A DNA stretch of 64,000 nt from Rhizophagus irregularis (taxonomy: Eukaryota; Glomeromycota; Glomeromycetes; Glomerales; Glomeraceae). Each line of letters opens with the position of its first letter. Within the stretch, counting starts at the first letter, position 1. The position numbers and the translations under genes are program-made. The notes beneath the pieces are model-generated. The model searched no databases. It saw only the letters and a list, made by a program, of their open reading frames with translations, and had not been told where the DNA came from. This document shows positions 34,635 to 47,314 of the stretch, one piece after another. The stretch is taken from contig NC_089431.1 in assembly GCF_026210795.1 (NCBI RefSeq), positions 1,488,001 to 1,552,000 of the forward strand. Reading direction: 5' to 3'.

Positions 34635-36806
34635 TAAACATCATTTTTTTTTTACTATTTACCTCTGAATTTCTTTATCCGAAATAAAATAACTAACAAC
34701 TTGACATAAATTTGACAATAAAGATGGCTGACTAATTAAAAGTTGTTGTGATTCAGCTAAATATATTTCAAAAGAAGTAAATATCCTTATTTAATCATTA
34801 AATATCACAAAAAAAAGAGGCTTATCAAATTACCATTCGTTGCCAGATTAGCCTTTAAAAAACGTTGGATTAATAACTTACAAAAAAAAAATCACAAAAA
34901 AAATTTTTACAAACTTACCATTGCACAACACGCATGAGATATTGTAACTTGATTGGCTTTTGCTAAATTTTCGTCAACAAGTTCAATAACAGAAGTTAAT
35001 ACCTTAACTCTACCATCTTTGATTAAAGCAGATTTATACTTATCTAAGAAATTGTTTTTTAAAAAAAGTTAATATTTGTAACATATTTTCCTATAAATAA
35101 ATAAAATTTACCGTTTCTTAGTGATAAATATGCTATAGATTTGGCAGCATATTTACGAACTTCATATGTGCTAGAATGTAACAAATCCATCAATTTGTCT
35201 AATCCAATTCTAGGATTTTCAAATATTAATAGCTGATGTGATGCTAAAGAATTTATTAAAGTCAATAAATTATATATATATATATATATATATTAAAAAG
35301 TTACTTACGATTAGTTGCCAAACATGAAATAGTTTTTGCAGCTAAACCTTTTGCTAATTCAACACGTAAATGCATTTCTTCATAAGTTAAAAGTATATCC
35401 TCATCTGAGGTTTCATCTTCTGCTAAATTTCCTAATTGAAAACTTGCTAATTTCATTATTGCTTCCAATGATCCAACATCTATTACCATTCTTTGACATA
35501 GAGACCCTATTAAATATATATACACACATTTTTTTCCAAATAAATAAATATATATATACACACTTTTTTTTTCAAAATAAATAAATAAAAGTAAAAAAAT
35601 GTGGAATTTTTGTGATATTTAAATATTATACTCTACCCGAAATCGATAATGAATAAAGGATATTTCCAATATTTAAAATAATAGTAGAAGCAGAGTCTAA
35701 AAATTTTGCTGTATATGAAGGATCAGATGATGAAGCATCTGAATTTATCTTACTATAATAAAATAATATTAAATTATACAAATAAGGAATCCCTCCTTTC
35801 ATAATAATATAAGGTTTAAATGATTCTAAATTTAAAGAAAGGTTTTTTTTTTATTAAAAAAGAAAAAGTTAAGATAAAAAAAAAAAGGTTGAATAAATTA
35901 AACTTATTTACCATAACCTGAAAGATTAGTTAATGCTGTTGTCCCTAATTGATGTAAGTCATTTGTATGTGATGCTCTACATAAGTAAACTAATGCATCT
36001 AATCCACCATAAGTAATGAAATTAGACAATTCATGTTCTAAAATATATATATATATATATAAGTTTCTCAAAAAAAAATATTACTCAATTAAATGCGTAT
36101 AAATCATTCACCATTTCCACGTTCCACGATATCTAGTAACCCTCTTGCACCATGTATCTAGTATTAAAAAAATTGAATCTTCTTTGTTTAAAGTTTTTTT
36201 TACAATAACAACAATCCATAATATTCATTAAAATAAATGAAAAATTAATGTACTTGAGTAGATGGTTCATCAGAAATTATATATCCAACAAGATAAGCAA
36301 TTTCAAAACATTCGTTACAAATTCTTTCAGGTGTTATATAACCAAACTGGGGCAATGAAATTTTTCTTGATGTACATTCTTGACAAAAAATATTTCCACT
36401 TTAAAAGAAGAAATTTTTATTAAAATACTTTATTTATAACAAATCAATATCAGCTAATCTTAAAAGGACTTTAGCTTACCATTGACGACAATGATGCTGG
36501 ATCACAAAAAAAAAAAGAAATTTTATTAGATCAAGATAAATTTTCAAATAAGAAATAATTTTTTTTTACATATTCCACTAAGTATTCATTAAATAAACAT
36601 GATAAATCCACTCTAAAATTTTTTGTTTAACCGACCTTCCTTCTAATAGCAGTAAACCCAATTTCACAACCTTTACAATTTTTAACAGTTTCATCATCAA
36701 CCCAAACGGGTCTAACTAATAAAAATCCATCTAATAATTCACTTTGAGATAATGAATCATTTCTTGAATGAGAACTTGAAAGAGAAGAAAGAGGATTATT
36801 ATCCAT
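33532..36806 (-). CDS. FYVE zinc-finger protein with armadillo-like repeats
   Basis: Fourteen exons on the minus strand: 36806-36636, 36496-36480, 36398-36254, 36157-36112, 36037-35912, 35825-35637, 35506-35309, 35243-35112, 35043-34919, 34852-34834, 34756-34663, 34555-34518, 34449-34210, 34130-33532, giving 712 aa. Residues 35-93 form a FYVE domain: WVDD (35-38), basic motif RRKHHCRQCG (55-64), CQEC, RIC and CNEC. This signature binds PI3P on endosomes or vacuoles. The rest up to about residue 520 has Leu-rich helices typical of armadillo repeats (YEVRKYAAKSIAYLSL, AKANQVTISHACCAM). The C-terminal 180 residues are Asn/Ser-rich and low complexity. It is likely a peripheral endosomal scaffold. 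Exons of 17 and 19 nt make automated models prone to error here. Confidence 0.82.
34608..34637. repeat. ATT trinucleotide microsatellite in a FYVE-ARM intron
   Basis: (ATT)n run in the intron between exons 11 and 12 of the FYVE-ARM gene. Confidence 0.75.
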
Positions 36807-38493
36807 TTTTTGTATGTATTTATTATACTATATTATTTATTTAGCCAAAAAAGGATGCAGTAAATAAGAAAGATCAAAATATATATGAAATGTAGATTTA
36901 AATTTAAAAAGCGAAAAAAAAAGAAAGTTTAAGGAGAAAAAAGTTATCAAGATATTTTTATAATATTTATGTTCGAATATGTCAAAAAAAAAAAACGATT
37001 AATTTTAAACCAATAAAAATTGTTACATTACAGTCTGAACTCTGAAGTCTGAACTCATGGAACACAGACAATGCAAACAATGCATAAGCGGAATATGAAA
37101 TTAATACTGTAACTAATCACTATAGGCCGTTGCATAAGAGCCGTGCGCACGTGCAATTACCTTCAAATATTTCAATATAGAAGTTAAAGGAAGGTATGAT
37201 GTCAATAGGCAACTATTCAAGGCTTAATTTGGTGAACAAATCGATTTATGCTTATTTTTATAATTAGGGATAAATTTATAAATATATGTTGAAACTAATA
37301 TCGCAAGTAAAAACTCATTTAGTTGATTCACGTTTCATAATCTAGCATAAAAATATATTTAAGAATATTTAAGGTAGATCGCAATAAGAATATGAAATCT
37401 ATTCAAAGAACATCGTTTAGTATTCACATGTCTAATTATTGAAAAAAAAAAAAAAATTTCAATCGGAGATAACAATCAAACAAAAAATTTACTATAATTA
37501 TACTAGTATATTATTATTAATGCACTTATATATTAAGTAATAGTCATCATTGCCAGAACTTTCGTAAGAGAAGCTTATTTTGGTTTCATATATCCAAAAT
37601 TACAACAAATAAAACTCGTCGATGAAAAATAATGCATTAAATAGCACCACTTCTGTATTAACTTAATTCCGTTACAATATCTCGCATGGGTTTACTAACC
37701 AAATTTTAATAAGTGAAGTGATATCAGAAGACGTAATCACGTACAATATGGGGGGATTCTGCAGCAAATTTATCCTTTTAGTACTTAGTCTATCAAATGC
37801 GGTAAAAATACTTTTTGTGGGGAAAAAATTACGGAGAACTATCTTTATCATCGGTTGATTATTTAAGTTTTTCCAGATATGGTTATTACTAAAATTATGT
37901 AATTACGATCATATCCTTATCTATATTTAGACAAACTATACCTTATTCATTGACAATCATTGTTTTTAAAAAAATTGATGTAATAGAAAAAAAGTCATGT
38001 ACTGCGCCTAGTATATAATAGATTTTATATTAATAAATGTCCTTTATTTATCAAACATATACATAACTAATTACACTACTTACTAATTAACTTATTTTTT
38101 TTCATATTGAATTGAAAAAAAGAAAAAAAAAATATATAAAAAAATTGCTACAAAATTTGTACTAAAATAACTATTAACTACTACTAATTGCTAATTTATT
38201 GCAATTGAAAAAAACTATTAGTATTATATTTGTAATTTCCCACCCAACCAACCAGTACTTTTTACCATAGGTACATATGCAAAATAACTTCCATTTCTCT
38301 TAAGGAAATCTACCTTACATGTTTGTTGGCTTTCCATATCATAACGAATATAATAGGTAAAATGAACTAAAAAACTGATTTAATCGCTACGATCATAAAT
38401 TATTTGTGAAAGATCATTCTCCTCTTATCTTTATTCTTTACATATTCTGATTAATGGAAAAAAAAAGTATATTATTGGGTACAATTTAAAAGA
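36807..38493. other. Long spacer, CYC8 3' end to FYVE-ARM promoter
   Basis: About 1.7 kb. The right part is CYC8 3' flank; the left part holds the FYVE-ARM promoter. A direct repeat of GTCTGAACTC occurs at about 37033-37057. Poly-A occurs at 37440-37455. No coding exon or RNA gene is recognised on either strand. Confidence 0.45.
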
Positions 38494-40719
38494 TTAATCT
38501 AATTCTGACCTGGGCGATTGTGTCACGCTTCCACTAGCACTTTGTTCGGATTTTCGCCTCTCTCTTATTTGTTCTGAATGCGACGATGTCGGTGAAGAGT
38601 CATCTCTTCCAGGTGTAGGCGGTGCAGTTTTAGGTCGCTTACTAGCAGGATCATCCCGATTGTCAATATCATTTTCTCCACCTTTTGGTGTTGGTGAATA
38701 AGATCTCTTTTGTCCTGCGGATGATGTACCACTTTCATTAATACTAATTATATCCGCAGGTGTATCATCATAATCCTCATCAACTTGGCGTGTTGCATTA
38801 CTTCTTATTGATGGTAATATTGGTTTATTAAGATCATTTTCGCGAGGACTAGATGGACTATTTGTATCTATGATACGCGGTAAAGTTGGTTGTTCACTAG
38901 GAGAATGCGAACTTTGTTGTTGCTGTTGTTCCTCTGGGAACGGAGGTTTTACCAATTCTGAAGGTCCTCGATTAGAATGTTGATCGGTTGAAGATTTACG
39001 TTGATTTTCACCAGATTCGCTGAAAGTTGGACTACCATAAGAGTTTTCTCTAACAGGAGATTCTAAGTTAACTGTTGTAGGTGGACGTTGTTCTTGTGAA
39101 GGTCCTTCAGGGGATTTGATCTCTGATGATAAAATAGGACGTCTATGTTCTTCTTGACGGAAAGAAAATGGTGGCATTCCTTTGTCTTCAACTGAGCCAC
39201 CAATTCTATTATCATGTTGGTTAATTTGATGTGGAGTATTCAAGATAGAAACTCTTGAACCGTGATCAAGGCTATTTGAGACTGGAGGTTCCTCGGGTTT
39301 AGACGGAGATTCTCGATACTCAAGGTGAGGTAGATGTGTAGAATGAGGTTCGTGGTTCGATGATAATTGTTCCGAAGTATGTTTAATCTTATTAGGATCA
39401 TACATATCAGAATCACGACGATCAACAATCGGAGGAGAATGATGTGAAATTTCATGATGAGATTGTTGATGATAACCTGAGTGTTGCGAGTTACCGTGTT
39501 CACTTGCTCCCATTCTTGGTGAAGTAGGGTAAGTAGGACGTAATGGAGGAGGAGAATATCTTGAACGTCTTTCATCTTGAATTTGAGGAAGCGTCGGAGG
39601 TGGTGATGATTGACGTTTATCTGAACGTGGTTGTTGAGATTGATGTGGAGCTAAAGATCTTGGATCAGTTGGAGACATAATAGAATTATTAATAGGATGT
39701 TGTTGATTTGGAGGAGTAGGTGGTCTTGGTTCGCGAAGATGAGGTTGAGCATAAGATCCTGAGGGACCTGGACTTCTTCTTGACATTGGCATTGGAGCTG
39801 ACATGGGAGGTAAATCACTCCTTTGCATTTGCAAATCACCTCTCGACATTGGGGGTAAGTCACGATGATTACTATCTCCATGATGAAGAGCTGATAATGA
39901 AATGGGGATTTGTGGATGATTTTGTCTACTATCATGTCTACTTCCATACGTTGGCATACCAGGAGGTCCTTGTGGTCCAGGAGTTGGTTGAGCAAAAGTT
40001 GGAGGATTACCAAGCATTGGTGGAGGACCATTTAGTTGTTGATAAGATTGAGGATTAACATCCTGAGGAATTGGTGCGGTAGTTTGTCCTCCTTGAACTT
40101 GTTGGGTTCTTAACATTTGCAACCTTTGCTTTATATGAGGATTTGTAGGATCCAATTCAGCTGCACGTTGATAGGCATCCAACGCGTCATTGATTTGATT
40201 GTTACAAGATTCATACAGTGTCCCTAGATCATACCAAACTTCACTAATAAATGGATTCAACCGAATTGCTCTACTATAAGCATCCAAGGCATCCCGAAAC
40301 TGTTGAAAAACAAGATTTTAGTTGATCAAATAAATATCTATAAATCTATAAATATTACATATTTTTAAATAAATACCTGATTTATTTGATAATAAAGGAC
40401 ACCAATAGAACACCAAAACGTAGGATTACGTGAATCGCGATAGCTATTTTGAAATATTAAAATATTAAAGAAAAAAGAAAGAAAGAAAAAGTTAAAAAAA
40501 TTCAAATATTTTAGTAATGTGAGAATTAAAGAAATACTTACACAGCTTGTTGATATGCTTCATAAGCCTTGTTATATTTTTGTTGTGCCATATAACAACG
40601 TCCAAGAAGATACCAAGACTGCGCATCGGTCCCATCTAAAATTTAAAGAAATCACAATTTAATAATAAATTTTTCGTTTTTTTTTAAAAGTAATATATAT
40701 ATATATATATATGTATGTG

Positions 40720-40752
<33 letters not shown>

Positions 40753-42355
40753 TATGTATGCATAAATGACTATTATTTAGAATGTTATTTACCAGATTCC
40801 AATGATTTTGTTAGATATGAAATAGCCAGATCTTGATTATTGAAGCTTGCACTTTGTTGATGATAAAGCCAACCTAATTGTTGAAGCACTTTGGCGTGGT
40901 TTGGATTGTCGGCTAAAACACGTTCATAAGCCTCTTTAGCAGCTACGAACTATAAATGCGGGTCAATATTTAATAAATTTAATAAACAACTTGGGAAAAA
41001 TAAACACTCCTAAACTATATATAATTAAATGCGGATCCTTACATTTTTTTGTTGTTCATATACATGACCAATTTGAAACCAAATATCAACTTCGGTTAAA
41101 GGTTTTGGTGGGTTATAGAGAATGTATTTAAAACACTACATAATAAATATGAAAAACCAATTGAATTTATATTAACTATAATGAATTACCAAAAAATATT
41201 AAACTTACTTCTAAACTTTGATCATATTTTTGTTGTTGTTTATATATGATACCAAGTCTAAAATAAATTTCATTGGCTTTCTCAAATTTTGGTTCCATTC
41301 TCATTACTTGAGAAAAGGCTTCTTCCGCATGTTCAAGTGAACCATAACGGTCATATAAAATACCAATTCCATACCAAAGTTTTGGTTCCTATATAATAAT
41401 AGTTAAAATCATAGTTATGAATTATGATTAAAACTCATTTAATAAAATAAAATAAAAATCTATCCCAAATAATTTATGATAAAAACTTACTTTGGGATTA
41501 GGTAAATGGTAAAGAGCCTGTTGATAAGCATTATAAGCTTTCTGTAAGTCATCCATCATCAGATAACAATGACCTAAGGTATGGATAAAAAATGGTATGA
41601 GCAAAAAAGAAATGAGACACAATCATACTATGATGTAATAATTATGAATTACCTAATGCGCCCCAAATTTCTCCGTTTGTTTGATCAATAGCTAATATCC
41701 TTTGGAAATATTCAACAGCCTATAAATTGAAATGCAAAAAGTTAAATCATTCGAACAAATTCATCATTTTGGAAAATAATCTAAAAAAAAATAAAATTTT
41801 TTTACCTTTGGAAATTGTTCTCTTCCCCGACAAAGAGAAGCTATACTTGACAAAGCTGCAACAGAATAAGCATTATGACGCAAAGCTGACTCGTAAGCAG
41901 TCATGGCTCGATCGTATTCATGCATCAGCTCAGCTGCGTTTCCTATAATAAACGAAAGAAACGACAACATTAATGAATAATATGAATAATTTTATTAATA
42001 AAATAACGTGGTAAATAATTAGGCGCGTTATTATAACTAAATTGTAAGGTGAATTTCTAGCGAAAATTAAAAAAACTTGCTAAATACTTTCGCTCAATAA
42101 ATTACATAAAAGGTACAAAACATTGTACAACTAAACTATTATTATAAAGGCACTAGACGAAAAATAAGTGTATAACGGTTTTATATAAACAAACAAGGTT
42201 TGTCTTTACGAGTGAAGTCACTCGTGTTTAAAATGTTCACAATTCTAACTACATCCTGTTTCTCTGGTGTTTAATCAACACCTACCCATCTGTAACCATG
42301 TTTGCTCGTTTGCTTGACCTAATTTATGAATGCTAGATTGACCGGCTGACGCCAT
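38494..42355 (-). CDS. CYC8: CYC8/SSN6 general transcriptional corepressor
   Basis: TPR corepressor that works with Tup1 to repress genes and to recruit histone deacetylases. Ten exons on the minus strand: 42355-42286, 41942-41806, 41719-41653, 41573-41491, 41388-41209, 41135-41043, 40949-40793, 40635-40542, 40443-40377, 40299-38494, giving 917 aa. Ten TPRs span about residues 24-365 (for example LGHCYLMMDDLQKAYNAYQQ, LGRCYMAQQKYNKAYEAYQQ, LGTLYESCNNQINDALDAYQ), the same number as yeast Ssn6. The remaining 550 residues are Pro/Gln/Ser/His-rich and disordered, with a basic SKRPKT patch near the end. A start at MASAGQSS is in phase and precedes WLQMGNAAEL, the normal start of TPR 1. Confidence 0.94.
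40690..40763. repeat. TA/TATG microsatellite in a CYC8 intron
   Basis: Compound (TA)n-(TATG)n tract in the intron between exons 7 and 8 of CYC8. It is likely length-variable between isolates. Confidence 0.85.
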
Positions 42356-43640
42356 TGTATAGTATATAAACGTCCAAAGGTCAGAGGTAATTAAAATAAG
42401 TTTAAAACTTTTTTTTTGTAAAATATAGAAGAGTAAAAGAAAAATAAAAAATAAAGGAGGTTGAGTTTTTTTTAAACGATACTTAGTGGGGTAAGGGGTA
42501 AAAAAAAAAAATTATATAAAAAAAAAGAAAAAAAAGAGTTTATCAAAACAGATTAATAATAAGACAAAAAAAAAGGTTGTTACGATCAAATGGGTTCCAG
42601 GACTCGGTAAGCAGTATCACCGCCACTAAACTTGCATAAGTCGTCAAGATGTGTGGGCATATAGATGTTTAGTTTTCACAGATCCTAAATGTAAATATTT
42701 TTAAATATTTTATATTGTACTACAATTAGAAGTTAAAGTATATTATAGTATGTATATTATATTGTCAATAATTACAGTAAAGTGGGATATTCATGAGCTA
42801 ATAGAAGTTAACGTAATTTGATTAGCGTAATTCCTTTTTAAGTTTAGATTTAAAAAAGCCAAACAGGTGAAAGGCAAGAATGACAAAGTGAAAGCCCTGC
42901 AAATTTGAGTGCAATTTGCAAACTTTGGTTTGTTTATTAATTTTACGTATATTTTTTTTATAATGTATTAGTAGTATGTATATCATATTACATACAAACA
43001 TCCCAATTGCATATTAATTTATATTATGAGTGTATATTCGGTGTTTATCATTCTATGAGATATATCTTGTGATTACTTATAGTCTTATAGTTTCATAGTT
43101 GCATCTAATATAATACATTACTATCTACTATCAGACTATCCAGATTTTCAAAAAGAAAAATCATTCTTTGTTAATATAAAAGTCTTCTTTCAAAACAATA
43201 AAAAAGATAAGAATAATATATTACTTATATTGTTCTAAATGTAAAATATTTTTAATATTATTTTTTTATTATAATTAATTATAAACTTGGCCCATTTTCA
43301 TCATCATATCTTTAATTTTTATTATATAATTATGTAATCATTTAAAATCAAAATCAGTTATGAATGTTATGAATGATTTTTGTATTTATAAATAGTAATA
43401 TAAAAAAAAATCTTTTATTAGAAAAGTCATTTGACTTTGGTGGTAAACAAAGAGCCAATCACTAATTATCACGTGGTTATGTGATCCACAAAGGAAAATC
43501 ATTCAATCGCATATGCATAATTTATGCATGCAGACAAATCGAGAAGTTTTGTCATTATTACGGTAATAGTAGTATGTTCAATTCTTCTTTCTTAAAAACA
43601 AATTCATTGGTGCCGTAAAATTTTTTTTTTCATTTTCAAT
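42356..43640. promoter_or_regulatory. Divergent spacer, CYC8 / XLF-like genes
   Basis: About 1.3 kb between head-to-head genes. The CYC8-proximal side carries A-rich tracts (42480-42580). The XLF-proximal side has a CCAATCAC at about 43454 followed 18 bp later by CACGTGG (about 43471), a plausible promoter pair. No gene is seen. Confidence 0.4.
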
Positions 43641-45268
43641 ATGACTTTTACAAAATTACAAAATGAAACTTTAAGATCATCAACATGGGTACCCTTAATA
43701 GCTTATGTTAATGATTCAACGGAAACTTTTCTTGTAAAATCTATTTTCACGGAAAAGTCTTACTTAGTAATGTTTACTGATTTACGTTATGTCTGGTTCG
43801 AAGAATTATTTGATGATGAGATAAAAAAACGTTTTCAAGTAGGTAACTTAAAAATATTCCCATTTTTATTTATTTCGATCTAAATTTTTCCTGATTTTGA
43901 TTATTCGATAAATTGTTTATAGGAATTAAAAGTTTCTCTTGAACAAGAACGTTTATCAGAATATATTCAATTCTTATCTGAATATTTAATTCCTCAACGA
44001 CCTGATATAACTCATAAAGTTACAAAAAATAATGATGATTCGGTAATATATCAATAATTTGATTTGTAAAATGTGCTCTTTTTTTTTCATTATGCTTAAT
44101 TTTGCTGCGCTTAAAATTTACTTATAGTTCTTATTCGAATCTAAAAGAAATATTGGTCCAATGGAACTAAATTGGAAATTTAATTGTGAATTGATCCCTA
44201 CTTCACTTCCTATAAACTCTTCAAATTCTAATGAACAACAACTCGATGGTGCATCAGTTTTATATACTCATTTCATTCTACCTCAAATATTGATAACATC
44301 TGCTTATAATAAACAAATAGAAACTTTACATAATATAATAAAATCAAAAGAGGATGAATTTAATGAAACTGTACGTTTAATGTCATTAGTAAGATTACAA
44401 TCGACCGGCAAATCTAATAAAGATACACGTAAGTTATAATTTTTTTTTTTATTTTTCTTTGTTATAAACCTGCTTTAAATAATTTAATTGTTTTAGACAC
44501 AGATTTAACACCTTTTGATCCCAATACTTCATATGATGAAATTGGAAAGGTCTATCTTTGATAAATATCCTTTTTCTTTTAACTCTCAGTCATAATTAAA
44601 GTTATTTTATTTTAGGTCATCCAGAACCTTGAAGTTACAGATTTGCAAACTTCTTTTGATATTTGTAAAGATCCTACTTTATCAAAATTATTCAAAACTG
44701 CGACAGAACGTGTTATTCCACCAGTTTCAGAGAGTATAACGATTTTTTGGTTTTTTTTTATGCTAAAGAATTCTTATTTTTTACATTTATCAACTCATTA
44801 ATTCAAACTTTTATTTTATTAATACTTAAAGAAAATGTAAAACTTCCAGCAACGGTATCATATTCATCAGGAGCTCCTTCAATTACCGAATTAGCCGAAT
44901 TAACATCCCAGATGCCAACAGTGAACTTACCAAGTTTATCAGATTCACAATTATCAAAAATGTTTACCCCACAAGTATTATCACTTGAAGATAATGATAA
45001 CAATCCTTCACAAGCTTCAACAATTGAATTACCAGCTATTGATTCATTTCATAGTACACAATCTAATGAAGAATTAGCACGTGCTCAAGCTGAAGATCGA
45101 AAGGTAAGTTTTCGGATTTTTTTCTGTTTTAAAATAATCGATAATAATAATTTTCACTACTAGGCTGAAGAAGCAAAAGCTAAAGAACTTGAAAAGAGGA
45201 AACGTCTTAAAGATTTGGCGGCAAAACAAGCTGAAAAACCTGCAAAGAAACGCAAGAAAGTTATGTAA
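43641..45268 (+). CDS. XLF/NHEJ1-like non-homologous end-joining factor
   Basis: Seven exons: 43641-43838, 43923-44042, 44128-44428, 44497-44549, 44616-44733, 44832-45103, 45164-45268, giving 388 aa. The N-terminal head (residues 1 to about 165) matches the XLF pattern: STWVPLIAYVNDSTETFLVK, then YLVMFTDLRYVWFEELFDDE (XLF has a conserved SDLxxVWxE), then ELNWKFNCELIPTS (XLF: FxWxFxCxxxxxS). A helix follows (LHNIIKSKEDEFNETVRLM), then a Ser/Pro-rich tail. The C-terminus is strongly basic (KKRKKVM), the position where animal XLF carries its Ku-binding motif. XLF acts with XRCC4-Lig4 at broken DNA ends; the yeast counterpart is Nej1. I would not exclude an XRCC4-like paralogue, but the head favours XLF. 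Confidence 0.83.
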
Positions 45269-45573
45269 ACCGCACATAGATATAATAAGGGAAACAAATG
45301 TAAAATGTAATTTATAATAGTTTATTTGTTATTTTATTTGTTTTTAATTTAGGCCTACAATGTACCGAAATAAGAGTAATAAATAGAAATTAAATTTGTT
45401 TGTAAATTGAATGGTTAGTTATTGATAACACATTATAAAATAAAAATATAGAACTTTTGAAACAAAGTTCGGTTATACTGTATTAAGTAGTTTTTAATTC
45501 GGAAATTTTTACTGCTTTATATTAAGAAATTTCGCAACAAATAATATGAAACTAGGCCAATTTTAAAATAAAG
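45269..45573. other. Convergent 3' spacer
   Basis: 305 bp between the stops of the XLF-like gene and CRD1. AT-rich; nothing recognised. Confidence 0.5.
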
Positions 45574-47101
45574 TTATTTGACAGCAGGCGGTTTTAAAAT
45601 CCTTACAGCATCTTTAGAAAATATATAACTCAATCCAGACCACATAGTTGTTCCGGCAACAGTATATCTAAAAATTTAGTCCAAATGTCCAAATAAAAGA
45701 TTTAAATTAATAAAGATAATATATATATAAACTATTTATTAAAATTATACATACTGTAATACTGTTAAGGTTTTAGCGTGCGTCCATCCAAAAACAGGAC
45801 TGGCAAGTGTGATACCCATAAGAGCTAATTGTAAAGCCGTATTTACCTTTCAATCGAAAGAGAAGATAATTTATTATGTATGAATCTTAATGCTGAACGC
45901 GTACATTTTGTTTCATTTACCTTACTAATTAGTGTTGGCCTTACTTCAGCAGATGGAATTGATATATCAAAATACCTTCCTATTGTTTTCTTAAATTTAA
46001 AAACAAAATATTAATTGTAAGTCGCGAACATTCTTTTATTAAAAAAGAGAATAAAAATTCAGATCAAATATAATACCGGAGGTGGTAATGAAATATATCT
46101 ATAATAAAATGATGAAAGAATTAATCCGATGTCGCGTCCCAATATCACAGCGGCTATTGGAACTTCAGAGAAAAAATATATATATATTTTTAATATATAG
46201 ATAAAAAAATTATTAATTAAAAAATTTACCCGGTAATAGATCTTTCATTGCGAACGTAATGGTCATGATAGTCATTAACATTTTATCGGCTGCAGGATCC
46301 ATCACTGTCCCTAACATTGTTCTCATATTGTATTTACGCGCGATAAATCCATCTAACTTAAAGAGAGAGAATTCGATTAGAACGGTTAGATTTCAGGAAA
46401 CGCGTGTAAATTTTTATAAAAAAAGAAAAAATTATACCGAATCGGTAATTCCAGCATATATAAAAGCAATTAATGCTAGATTATATTGATCATTCAAAAT
46501 GAAATATCCTATAATTGGAGAAGCAATTAACCGTGAAAATGTAAGGTAATTCGGTATTGTCCAAATGTTTTCTCTTGATTGTTTTTCTTTTATCTGGATA
46601 TATAACAGCGATGTGATAAATATGGATTCTTTTTTATGATGAAATAATGATATATTTACTTTTTGAATTATTTTCTCTTTAGAATCTATTAAATTTGATT
46701 TATCAGATCTATCTTCATTGTAAGAAACTGAAGTTCGAGAAAGTTTTCTGTTGCCTACGATAAATGATAAATAAAATCTGACAAAGGATAAATACTTAAA
46801 AGATAACCAATGTAAGTAATTGTGAAAACGCACATTTTTAAAAAAGAAAATAAACATACATTTTTTTCCTTGCGTTGCTTAACGAGTTAATAAAGTCATT
46901 AGTCTTCAGTGAGTATTTACTATGACTATTATTAGCACAAATGTTATATTTTTTGTTCCAAATGATTCTTGTTTCAGATTTTATTTGTTGTAAAGGATAA
47001 TTTCGAGTATAATTTAAATTATGAATAAAAATTACGCGTCGAGAATTTAATATTCTTGAAGCGAAAAATGATGCCATTCTTTGAAGACGTACGATGGACA
47101 T
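45574..47101 (-). CDS. CRD1: Cardiolipin synthase (CDP-alcohol phosphatidyltransferase)
   Basis: Mitochondrial inner-membrane enzyme joining CDP-diacylglycerol and phosphatidylglycerol to make cardiolipin. Seven exons on the minus strand: 47101-46860, 46777-46438, 46356-46230, 46162-46077, 45989-45921, 45846-45755, 45667-45574, giving 349 aa. The N-terminus looks like a mitochondrial presequence (MSIVRLQRMASFFASRILNS). The catalytic CDP-OH motif D-G-x2-A-R-x8-G-x3-D-x3-D is complete at residues 196-218. The block NIWTIPNYLTFSRLIASP precedes it. For exon 2, acceptor 46777 is the only one I found that keeps phase with exon 1; a nearby TAG at 46755 does not. An in-frame ATG 33 bp upstream (47134) is an alternative start. 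Confidence 0.92.
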
Positions 47102-47314
47102 CGCTTGTGCTAGCGTAACACAACTTTTTTTCAATTTTATCTGTTGCTGTTAATTGGTCGTTAACTCTTAAGTGATCTACTTGGCACTAATCCAAAAAGG
47201 ATCATGTATTTTTATTTGAAGACGTATCATATCACAATTGATTATCAGGTGCAACATTTAAAATGTATTTCGTCAATATTTATGGAATACCTTCCTAAAA
47301 TGTTGTGTTCTTTC
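47102..47314. promoter_or_regulatory. CRD1 upstream region
   Basis: 213-bp spacer between the CRD1 start and the stop of the small spliced gene; it must carry the CRD1 promoter. No defined site is recognised. Confidence 0.35.
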
